Shown piece after piece: positions 9,978 through 19,157 of a DNA stretch of 64,000 nucleotides. The position numbers and the translations under genes were made by a program. The notes beneath the pieces are model-generated. The model was not told where the DNA came from. It worked only from the letters and a program-made list of their open reading frames with translations, and did not search any database. Position 1 is the first letter of the stretch. Each line of letters begins with the position of its first letter. Origin of the DNA: Aphelidium insulamus (taxonomy: Eukaryota; Aphelidiomycota; Aphelidea; Aphelidiaceae); NCBI GenBank assembly GCA_036784855.1, contig JAZDSV010000020.1:1-64000 (forward strand), read 5' to 3'.

Positions 9978-10760
9978 CTAAACCAATTGGACGTATGCAC
10001 GCTCGCGGTGACCGGGCAGCGCCGGTGTCCAGTACTGTCGCAGCTGCTGGAACCCCGTGCTCTCGTACAGTCCAATTGCAGCGGGCTGATCGTGCAGGCA
10101 CTTTAGGAACACGGCACGAGCACCTACGGTTTTGGCGTGCCGCATCGCAGCACTGATCAACTCGTGGCCAATGCTGAGGCGGCGGTACTGTGAGGCCACC
10201 GACATTCGCCGCAGAGTCATCATGCGTTGGCCAGCTGGTGTGATCGGTGCATCGGGGTCCAGCAACGATTCGGGCAGCCAGTCTGCGTTGCCCGACGCAG
10301 GCTGCAGTGCCACCAGACCCACCAACTCCGCGGTTGCTGCGGTACTAGCACTATGTTGTTCAACGTCGGCGGTGCCGGGCACCAACTCGGCCACCAGCAC
10401 TGTCCCCGGCGCGCGGTAAACCTTGTCCAGCTGCGGCCAGTCATCGCGCAGCTCACAGTCCCGGATATACTTCTCACTGAGCAGTGTGTAGTACATTGCC
10501 ACAAGTAGGAATGTCAGCACAAGCGCACTGAGCAGGCCCAGCATCCACAGCCAGGACAGCCGCAGCGTCAACCGCAGCAGCACCAGGCACAGGGCAATGG
10601 ACTGCCGCCACCTAACCAAAGTGTCGGCGAGGCGTCGAATAGTCTGCGGCGGGATCTCGCGCTGTCCCGACCGCCATATGGAGCGCAGTCTGGCCACGCT
10701 GTGCCGCCTGGCGTCGAACGGGCAAATCCGTATGCGCGGCCTCTCGTCTGGCACTGTCAT
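9978..10760 (-). CDS. Membrane-anchored GNAT N-acetyltransferase, NAT8-like
   Basis: Single exon, 260 aa, ATG at 10760. An N-terminal segment (about 1-50) is followed by a long hydrophobic region (about 54-94, one or two membrane passes), then a GNAT fold. The acetyl-CoA loop region reads SQYRRLSIGHEL, a degenerate form of the R-G-x-G-x-G motif, and the C-terminal GLYESTGF strand-helix is typical. The layout (short N-terminus, hydrophobic hairpin, GNAT domain) matches the NAT8/CML1 family, which sits in the ER membrane and acetylates lysines or small substrates. The true substrate cannot be told. Its start is separated from the proteasome gene's stop by about 250 nt, both on the minus strand. 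Confidence 0.72.
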   Translation of the reverse strand: MTVPDERPRIRICPFDARRHSVARLRSIWRSGQREIPPQTIRRLADTLVRWRQSIALCLVLLRLTLRLSWLWMLGLLSALVLTFLLVAMYYTLLSEKYIRDCELRDDWPQLDKVYRAPGTVLVAELVPGTADVEQHSASTAATAELVGLVALQPASGNADWLPESLLDPDAPITPAGQRMMTLRRMSVASQYRRLSIGHELISAAMRHAKTVGARAVFLKCLHDQPAAIGLYESTGFQQLRQYWTPALPGHRERAYVQLV

Positions 10761-11008
10761 GCTTGATTATTGTTGCGTTTTGCACCAAAGATATCTGTCA
10801 CAGACATGTGTACTAGCTCTTGTGCGCTGCCTCTGGTTTAAGGATCTCTTAGATGACAGTATAAGGCTTAATTTGTACACAAATTGCATGTATTTAGTCT
10901 GTCGATTCGACACAGGTATGCTTGTCTCGACAATACGTAACAGTACAGCACATAATCTCCGTTTACTTGACATGTGTATCGCTACGACAGATAGCTGTAG
11001 TGCGGCGA

Positions 11009-12057
11009 TCAAGGAGCGGCCGCTGCAGCCACATCGCCCGCAGTAAGACTCTGCTTCTGGCGTTTCTTCTCCGCCTCGGCTTCCTTTTCCGCATCCACCT
11101 CGGCAATAACAGCCTCGATCTGATCCAGTGCCAGATAGTTGACCTTGTCGTCGGCAGTCATTACCGCGATCTCAATATTCTTGGCACCCGTTTGGACAAT
11201 CTAAAGGAATGATGTAGATTAGCATATATAATATAAGTATCGACTTGCCTCCAACAGCGCCTTGACTGCAAGTTTGATCGCCTCTGTTTGTGACATGTTC
11301 TCCACATAGTTCTTTTCAAGGTATTCACGCACAGTCTTGCTGCTGCGGCCAATGGCACTCGCCTACAATACATGGCATTAATATGGCAAACGTTACATAC
11401 AAATTTCAGCAATACCTTCCACAGCGAGTAGATACCGGATGGATCTGTTTGGTAAAGCCGCGGCACCTTCTTGCCACTGGCATCCAGGTCAAAGCCAGAA
11501 ATGAGGGTGGAAATGCCGAATGGTCGCACACCACCCGACTGCGTGTACTTCTACACGCATACTTATCAAGCGCGGACAAGGGAAATAGTCATATATTGCT
11601 TGCCTGCTGCACTGACGCAATGTACCGCGTGATGTACTCCACAGTGACCGGGTCCTCCACAGTTAGTCGGTGACTCTGGCACTCCACGCGGGCCTTTTGC
11701 ACAAGGACACGGGCATCGGCATGCAGGCCTGCATAAAGTCAGCCTTGGCAACCACCATGTAACACATCACTCTCTTGCCGGCAAACGTCATGCACACATG
11801 CTGGTCCAGCATGAGGATCTTCTTGACGGTGCGAGACTCTTGCAGCTTGGCCACCGTCTTCTTCTCCACTCCCAGCACTACGACATCGGCGCCGCGTACT
11901 CCCACCTACGGATTAAGTGGGCGTGCTGGTGGCAAGCAGGCAGACAAGTAGCTGGACGCACCGCACAGGTACCACGGCGCACAGCCTCCAGCGCGTACTC
12001 CACCTGGAAGAGATGGCCGTCGGGCGAGAATATGGTCAATGCTCGGTCGTAGCTCAT
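11009..12057 (-). CDS. 20S proteasome subunit alpha (alpha4/PSMA7-Pre6 type)
   Basis: Six exons: 11962..12057, 11779..11905, 11604..11728, 11416..11550, 11249..11362, 11009..11200 (262 aa). The N-terminus [20 protein letters not shown] is the alpha-subunit signature, followed by [10 protein letters not shown]. Internal blocks [33 protein letters not shown] and [15 protein letters not shown] match PSMA7/Pre6 closely. Alpha subunits are non-catalytic and form the gated outer ring. Three of the five introns (11729..11778, 11551..11603, 11201..11248) need GC donors (GCAAGA, GCAAGC, GCAAGT) to keep conserved residues; the other two start with GT. The C-terminal tail is Glu/Lys-rich, as usual, and somewhat extended. 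Confidence 0.95.
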
Positions 12058-12332
12058 ATTTGCGGTTGTGTGCTTTTTGCGGATTGAAACGGGAAGCTAA
12101 ATACGTGCTTGCGTTCTTATTTTATGGTTTTGACCTGCTCGAATACGGCCCAATAAATTATCTGCACAAGTGACTAGAGCGGGTCGATCTAGTACAAGGA
12201 GCCATACGATAACTGTATTTGCTAATACAATAAGTAATATACGTACGGCGATGTGATTGGTCAAAGCGCTTGTGCGACAATAACTCAACAGACATAAAAA
12301 CGCAACAGCAGATATTAGCACGTAACGAAAAG

Positions 12333-12880
12333 ATGAAACTGACTATTTTGCTGCCCTTTATTAGTGCCATAAACGGCGTTTTTTGGCTCACCGTATCGAT
12401 TACGTGCTACAAAACGGTATTATCAATGCCATTTACGTTGCAACGGCCGATTTCGATCGGTCATTCATGAATAGTTGGGAAAAAAATTTACGGTCTCATA
12501 TGGTGCAAGCGAAGAAGCCAGGAGTATTCGTGGTGCAACTCGGTTATAATGATAAGAATTGCAAAGGAAAAACAAGTTACTTGTACGCTATACGCACCAA
12601 CATTTGCTTCCAGGGTGCAACTTTCTCGGCCAAGCCAAAAACCCTTAGGGTCGAAACAAAAACATGTCCAGATAATTATCCGTATCCACCATTTCTGCCA
12701 GAACCGTTAAAGGCAAACGGAAGTTGCTATAAACGCTCCAAGTGGTTTATGTTTCAATGCAGACGCCGCAAAAAAAGCTTACATTGTGTGAACTTGACGG
12801 AACAAAGCAAGCAGAAGAAGCCGGAAAAGAAGCATGGCAAGAAAAATCTAAAAAATACAAAGCACAATGGCGACAATTAA
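12333..12880 (+). CDS. Small secreted basic protein (frame change in a T-run)
   Basis: The ATG at 12333 opens a signal-peptide-like stretch (MKLTILLPFISAINGVF). The downstream frame (from about 12383) encodes about 165 residues with an even set of cysteines and a Lys-rich tail (KKPEKKHGKKNLKN). The two frames meet at a run of six T (12379-12384). One extra T would make one continuous protein, so this is either a sequencing length error or a broken gene. No family recognised. It is divergent to the proteasome gene, 275 nt apart. A TATA-like ATAAAAAC lies about 40 nt upstream. Confidence 0.45.
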
Positions 12881-13630
12881 ACATGGGGCGCGCATAACAA
12901 CAGACAGGAATATAGTTCGAACAATGGCAAATGAAAAATATAAAAGCGGCCTTAACCGTGCACAAACGTCTTCATTCTCTTTTGCAATTTTGCGCGCGGA
13001 CTCTGCACAAGCCCGCGCGCGCCCCATTCCACTGCTGCATGATGTATACCATAGACGGGCGGACAGAGTTGACACGTCTGCACCTTGTGTACAACGGGAT
13101 GCATCAAGGACGCGTTGCCGTGCTGAATGTCTATCTCTGAAGCTCTCATCTGTACATGTATGTGTGTGCCGTTCTGTGTGCTATTGTGTGTGTTATGCGC
13201 GCGTGTACCGTGCAGTGGGCACGCCCGCATACACTACTACATGTCATGTGTGTGCAGCGTCTGGCAATGATGATGCAAGAATTTCTTCACCTGAATTCCT
13301 CATGTGGAACATCATTTGACAGAGCTTTTTAACCCTGAGCCGCGCTGCATGTAGTTTTATTAGATTATATTTTACGTGTTATTGACTGGCTGGACTGTAG
13401 CCATTCAATGCCCGAGTACGTGTATTGGATGCAATGATTAAAAACATTGTCTCGTTCGTATGACTCCTTGTGATTATTAAACAAGTTCGGTTCATCGATG
13501 AGCATCCATTTCTTTCAAAAAATATAAACATCACGCTTCCTCTTCAGGGTGCCATTTCCTTCAAAAAATATAAACATTACGCTTCCTCTTCAGGGTGCTG
13601 TAGCATCCGCGATGTTGATACATGCGTCTA
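12881..13630. other. Intergenic region, no supported gene
   Basis: Several overlapping frames of 60-150 codons exist on both strands but none shows recognisable motifs. One plus-strand frame, 12931-13140, reads protein-like at its end but has no support. The right part is the 3' flank of the cyclin gene and holds a 46-bp tandem duplication. Confidence 0.4.
13507..13598. repeat. 46-bp tandem duplication
   Basis: Two adjacent 46-bp units (13507-13552, 13553-13598) differ at only two positions. They lie just beyond the stop codon of the cyclin gene (13631), probably in its 3' UTR. Confidence 0.9.
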
Positions 13631-14995
13631 TTACATCAAATGGCCGTCCGACACCTCGCCATCTTCGGGGTCCGAGAATACGGATTCAGCTGGTGGCGCC
13701 GGGCGGTCAAATAGTATCTGCGGCGTGAATGCAGTGCTATTAGAGTTCCTCTCCGTCATGAATTCCCGCATTGCCTTCAAGTCCATCTGTTGTGCGTAAA
13801 CACATTGCACAATAACGTAATACAGAAAGGCATATCTACCTCTTCGGCCCCGACAGGCAGTCCAAAATACCTCTGCCTTAGCTGCTCCTGTTCAAACTTG
13901 GCTTCGAACGTGGGACGCAACTCGCGCATATCGTACACTGCCAGCATTTCGCGCCAGGCACCTCAGTGTTCATATTAATACATAATAACAGTAAAATTAC
14001 AGTAATATACCCCGCACGCTGGCACCGGATAGAGAGCAGTGCTGACAGAGTACGGCCATGGTGGCATCGTCCATGGCTGGGTCGCCAGTGTGCGCCGAGT
14101 CGGCAGCGATCGCGCCATCACCGGTAGTAACAACGCCAGCAGCGGCAGGCACCCCGTCAACATCCATACTGTGCAGCAGCGAATTGTGGAATGCCAGCGC
14201 CATCAGCAACGCAGCCAGTGCAATTACTTGCGCGGGAAAGAGCACACATGCAGCCCCACGCAGCCCATCACTGATCCACAGCCAGGCCAGGCGCATCACG
14301 TCAGTTCCATCGGCTGCATGTATGTGTATCAACTACGAGTACTTGATACATACAACACAATAATGTAGCTATGTACCTCGCTGCAGAGTCACCTTGTACG
14401 GGGCGGGTAGACGCGCGGGTGGCGGCACCGCAGACAGTAGCGCCCATAGCGAGGGCAGGTGCGAGTAGGGCAACTCCACGTCCAGCTGGAAGCACAGCGT
14501 CTCCAGCACCGCGTCCTCCATGCGCAACAGCACCTCGTGCCACCGCTGAAACTCCTTGTGCTGCGGCGTCACCTGCACCGCCGGATTCTTCTGCGCCACC
14601 CGCACCATCTTCACAATGATGTCGTGGCACTTGCGCAGCGACTCCTCCACTTTGCACGCCAGGAAGAGCGCGCCGCCCGCCACGTCGTACTGCCGATACT
14701 GCGCCAGCGAACGGCGCATGTAGAACCGGTGCAGCATTACGCACGCCACCGCTATGGTGGCCTGCGGCAGACGCAGCTCGGCGCCCACCTCAAAGATGAA
14801 GCGGCAGCCCTTGGCGCGCAGCAGGCGCTCGTCGATGCCGCGCTGGCACGTCCCATCCAGCCGGGACGGCGTGGACTTCATCGGGTTGCCGGTGGGCGCG
14901 AATATCCACTGCTCCTGCCCGGGTATGGACGGCGTGTGTGCCGCGGCGGGGAGGTGCGTGCTGGCTGTTGGGGGTGCTGGTGGATGTGCTGGCAT
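13631..14995 (-). CDS. Cyclin T/K-like regulatory subunit of a transcription CDK
   Basis: Exons 14377..14995, 14011..14313, 13840..13961, 13631..13786 (399 aa). After a Pro/Ala-rich start comes QWIF and an SPSR-like segment, then a first cyclin box with FYMRRSL and AGGALFLACKVEESLRK, the hallmark KVEE helix. The second box follows with TLCFQLDVELPYSHL. Composition and order match cyclins K/T/L and fungal Ctk2/Pch1/Bur2, partners of CDK9/12-type kinases that phosphorylate the RNA polymerase II C-terminal domain. The later exons carry an Ala-rich helical second fold and an acidic SDPEDGEVSDG end. Introns are 63, 49 and 53 nt with GT donors. Which CDK it pairs with cannot be told from the sequence. 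Confidence 0.85.
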
Positions 14996-15162
14996 ATAAT
15001 AATAACTTTAATAAGTAAATAGTCAACTCTATTGCCGCAGGATGATGAAGTATCCGGGAACAGTGGCACGGGACAAGGCAGCGCTTTAATTCTCCTTGGG
15101 CGGCTGGCCGACCGTACATGAAAGTTTCTGGTCGGGACCCCGGTTGCACGAAACGAGAGTGT

Positions 15163-15629
15163 TTAATAATTTTTTCTTATCGGAACATGCGAACAACGTA
15201 TACGAGAGTCATCTAGAGTTCCCTCGCCGTTACAAGTCCTGGACAAGCTATAATCATAGGTAAACACGCGATTATTCTTCACTATCAGGCGCCCTTCCAG
15301 CTGATGCATTTGTTCAGTACCGTGATTGTAGCGGTCTTAACTCCGAATTCTTACAACGGATGTAAAGCGGGCTTCTATGAAAAAGTCGCCAGTATTTTTT
15401 TTGTCCTCAAACATGAGTTTCACAGCTTTGTCCCACTTGGTTTCAGTTTGGCAAATTACGGTCCACCAGACTGGTTTTTCCAGCACTTTGACACTTTCGA
15501 CACGTCAATATGTGACGCGCCTCGCAGCTTGCTAATATCTGGCACTCTGAACGTGAACAAGTAGTCACCTTGACAGCTGCCTGCCAAGGTGCACACTGCG
15601 AGTAGTAGAATAATTGCAGCAGACTTCAT
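15163..15629 (-). CDS. Small secreted cysteine-containing protein
   Basis: The ATG at 15629 opens a clear signal peptide (MKSAAIILLLAVCTLAGS). The C-terminal exon ends at 15163 with a Cys-bearing tail. A 54-nt GTAAGA..CAG intron with a TACTGAAC branch site removes an in-frame stop and joins the middle and last exons. Between the signal peptide and the middle exon the frame also changes. A second small intron (for example with a GTTCAC donor) would give a smooth join, but the donor is weak, so a frameshift is possible. No family recognised. A TATATAAAG lies 25-33 nt upstream of the ATG, which implies a very short leader or a later start. Confidence 0.5.
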
Positions 15630-15897
15630 TGCTGGTGTACTGTAGATGCGCAGCTTTATATATGATTTCTCCGGTTACACCAGACCGCATCATCGAATCG
15701 CTGTCGCGCGATATATTGCTTTTGCGTTACCTTCTCTACTATATATCATCACATCAAATATCATCCAGGCAGTTGAAGTTGATCATTTGGCCTGAATGAA
15801 GTGATTATTATCGCCGCATTGCCAGCCCCGCAGCCGTCGCATAATCCACATCGATCAATTACTACTATCACTACTATCAAAGACAACAAAAGGAAAA

Positions 15898-16479
15898 ATG
15901 GTCAATTGCACATTATGCGGCCAGGAGCGCGCGGTTCTGCGCCGCCCCAAGACCGGCCAGCAGATTTGCCGCGTCTGCTTCTTTCACGTGTTCGAGACCG
16001 AGATACACAACACCATCGTGTCGGAGCGGCTGTTCAGTCCGGGTGATCGCGTGGCCATCGCCGCGTCCGGTGGCAAAGGCACGATCCATACTCTGGCTGT
16101 GAATATTGTTGTACAGCATATATAATGAGTGAGTGCAGACAGCACCGTGTTGGCGCACGTCCTCAAGGTGCTGAATGAGCGGTACGGGTACGGACTGGAC
16201 CTGCGCCTGCTCTCCATCGACGAGGGAATTCGTGGGTACCGCGACGACTCGCTAGACACCGTAAAGCGCAACGAGCAGCAGTACTCCATCCCGCTGACCA
16301 TTCTATCGTACGCGGACCTGTACGGCGGCTGGACCATGGACCGTATAGTGGAGGAGGTTGGTCGCAAGAACAATTGCACGTTCTGTGGCGTGTTCCGCCG
16401 GCAAGCCCTGGATCGCGGCGCCGACCTTTTGCAGGTATATAGTGTACTATTGATATACATGTATCTCTATAGCTGGATT

Positions 16480-16515
<36 letters not shown>

Positions 16516-17210
16516 ATAATTCAAGTCTATTAGGTGAACCACTTGGTGACGGGGCACAATGCGGATGATATCGCCGAGACGGTGCTGATGAACTTTTTGC
16601 GTGGCGACATTTCCCGGCTGCAGCGCTGCACCGACATCACAAACCAGACGGCCGGCTACGCCGTCAAACGCTCCAAGCCGTTCAAGTACACGTACGAGAA
16701 GGAGATTGTCATGTACGCCTACTTCAACAAGCTGGACTACTTTTCCACCGAGTGCACCTACTCGCCCAACGCGTACCGCGGCCACGCCCGCACCTTTCTC
16801 AAGGATCTGGAGCGCATAAGGCCCTCTTCCATTCTCGGTGCGTAAACGTTTTGTATTCTGTGATATATATTCACCATGTAGACATAATATACTCGGGAGA
16901 GGCGTATAATGCAGTCACGGCCACTGTGCAGTCCCAGTTGCCGGTGCAGACTAGGTGTGCCAGGTGTGGGTTCATGGCTAGCAGTGCACTGTGCAAGGCG
17001 TGTCGCCTGCTGGAAGGCCTAAATGCCGGTCTGCCCAAACTGGGTGTGGGACACACGGACAAGATTCGGCGACAGAACGCGGAACTGCTCGCCGCCAAGG
17101 AACACCAGCAGCATAAAGTACAGAGCAGCGACGATACATCAGATCAAATGGCCGCGCAACAAGTGGCCAACTTGGTGGCTGGACTGCGCTCCTCGTCCAT
17201 AGCAGAGTAG
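15898..17210 (+). CDS. NCS6: Cytoplasmic tRNA 2-thiolation protein 1 (CTU1/Ncs6)
   Basis: Exons 15898..16078, 16139..16434, 16534..16837, 16882..17210 (369 aa). The N-terminal zinc ribbon shows CTLCGQ and CRVCFF. The ATP-pyrophosphatase P-loop SGGKDST spans the first intron, which therefore needs a GC donor (GCACGA). [29 protein letters not shown] and a C-terminal pair of CxxC motifs (CARCGF, CKAC) complete the Ncs6/TtcA-like enzyme. With Ncs2 and Urm1 it thiolates wobble U34 of Lys, Glu and Gln tRNAs in the cytosol. The second intron (16435..16533) contains a long (AT)n run. The start is the first ATG and matches the family N-terminus. Confidence 0.95.
16479..16513. repeat. (AT)n microsatellite inside CTU1 intron 2
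   Basis: About 16 TA repeats lie within the 99-nt intron, making it roughly twice the usual intron length here. Confidence 0.8.
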
Positions 17211-17249
17211 CGTGATAGATAGATTATATATATAGACTAAAATCGCTTG

Positions 17250-18030
17250 TCAATTACGTTCAAAGAGCCGTTGCAACTCTGGATCGTCCACCACGTCCAC
17301 TGGTCGGAAACCCTTGTTATTCTATAGAGGTCATTATAACAATGCAAAGACAAGATCAATAGACCTTGATGTTGGGGTCGGCACCGCGCTCCAGCAACAG
17401 CTTCACCAGGTCCCGCGCTCCCATCAGAGTGGCCAGGTGGAGTGCAGTGTTGCCGCCACCGAATGTAATGTCCAACTCACCCGGACCCAATGTGGCATCC
17501 ACAATATCAAACGCCACCTGGTCGTGGCCCTTCAGTATGGCCAGCTGCAGCCCCGTCAACGATCCCAAATACGCTCCGATGAACTGTGGCGTCACATCAA
17601 ATATATGTTACGGTGTATGACATCCATATAAAGCAGGCTAATTATGGCATAATACGCGAACAACATGATACCGTGGCGTGGGATGAGACATAACAGTACG
17701 TAACAGACAATGGAATGTATACAGAGGGACACACAGGCCACACGCACCTTGTAGGCATCCAGCTCTATATCGCCGCCAAACTTCCACTGGTCCGACTTTT
17801 GCTTCACGGTGGCCAGCGACTTGTCGGCGGTGAGCAGCTGCCGCACAGTGGCCGAGTCACCGGTCTCCACGGCGTCAAAGAACTGCTGCCCCGTCTGCAC
17901 CCGTCATGGTGTCAGTAACAGTAGACGATAGTATAATGTATGTCAATGAAGCGGCTTGTGAAAATGGTTGCATGTGGCAAGTGACGCAGCAGTACTGTAC
18001 CGCACTGAGGTTGAGCGAGTAGGTCGACAT
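17250..18030 (-). CDS. Small ankyrin-repeat protein
   Basis: Exons 18001..18030, 17748..17894, 17365..17583, 17250..17321 (155 aa). The short first exon gives MSTYSLNLSA. The body starts FFDAVETGDSATVRQLLTAD and has a typical repeat, GGGNTALHLATLMGARDLVK, then LLLERGADPNIK. Introns are 106, 164 and 43 nt, all GT donors; the 164-nt one is the longest in the window. The repeats suggest a protein-binding scaffold in the cytosol, but no partner or pathway can be inferred. Confidence 0.75.
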
Positions 18031-18372
18031 TGATGTTGTGATATGTATGTAAAGTGTGGTTAGTAAAGTGTTTGCGCGCTTCAACATGCAACACACAAGG
18101 AACTTATAGCTGTGATACTAATATATACACTATATATACTATATATAATATACTCTAAATATGTGCTGTGATTTTGACTCGCGAGATTATATTATCACTA
18201 TTGACCCTTTGTGCTAGTTATGTGTCAGCGTGTCAGGAGCGCAGCAGCCTGCGCACTCCACCAATCAGAGAGCACAGTGAAGCACCGCGTGGCTGCCTGG
18301 CACGCTGTAATTGGCATGCATCTTGGCTGCTTTCTCTCTCTTTCATAGCTTCCACAACAACAATCTCCACGG
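18031..18372. other. Intergenic region between two divergent genes
   Basis: Holds an AT-rich stretch (about 18118-18160) with several TATATA runs that may serve as a promoter element for either neighbour. No gene seen. Confidence 0.4.
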
Positions 18373-19079
18373 ATGCGACTGCTGGGTGCAGCATTCGCTG
18401 TAATACTGCTGGCTGCAGTGGCATTGAATCTGGCAGCAGCTGCGCCACTGTTGCCGGACAATGTGGCGCCACTTGCCTCTACATCCGAGGGCAACCTTCA
18501 TGTCCCGCCAACGTCGGCACCAGCCAGTCACACTAGTCGACTTGTCAAGCGCGACCAGGTGATGAAGGGTGTTCGCGACCAGCTCAAAAATATGTATGGC
18601 CGTATGCGTGCCGTGGTGAAGGATCCGACGGGTGCCACGCGCCGGCTGGTCAAACAGTTCTCCAAGGATCCCAAGGGCGCGGTGAAGAATACGGCCAAGA
18701 GTGTCCAGAAAAATCTGTTCTCCCGGTGCAAGGGTGGCTTCAAGTATTGTTCCGCCAAAGTACTCACGGCGCTGGGATTCATGGCGGCCACGTCCACTGC
18801 GGCCGCTGGAGCTGCCGGTAAACAGATTTGATAATTGCATCACGCACATGTACTGACATAAAGCGTAGCTGTCGGTGCATCTGCTGGTGTTGTGGCAACG
18901 GTGGGCGCCGTGGCCTCTGGGTAATACCACTGGATGGAATATTAGAATCCAACTAACATTGTTACAGAGTCTCTGCGCTAAGTACCGCTGGCATGGTCAA
19001 TAAAGTAACCAAAGACGCGAATAAAGCGGCGCACACGAGCGATGTTAACAATGAAAGGGATGACAAGAAGGACACCTAG
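18373..19079 (+). CDS. Secreted helical protein with Gly/Ala-rich hydrophobic tail
   Basis: Exons 18373..18817, 18869..18920, 18968..19079 (202 aa). A clear signal peptide (MRLLGAAFAVILLAAVALNL, then AAAAP) is followed by a Thr/Ser/Pro linker, a basic helical region (VRDQLKNMYGRMRAVVKD, KQFSKDPKGAVKNTAKSVQK), two cysteines (SRCKGGFKYCS), and Ala/Gly-rich hydrophobic stretches around the first intron before a polar end. The Gly/Ala-rich segment could be a membrane-inserting helix; that is inference. Introns are 51 and 47 nt with GT donors and TACTGAC / CTAAC branch sites. No family recognised. Confidence 0.7.
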
Positions 19080-19157
19080 GCAGCATTTGCAAAATTCACA
19101 TTCACATAACCACTTCAACCATATAACTAATGTTCTTACAATTTGTGTATATCAAAG

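Noticed and set aside
12867-13319. 150-codon frame and overlapping minus-strand frame in the 13 kb gap
   Set aside because: Low-complexity Cys/Val runs from GT-rich DNA; no support on either strand.
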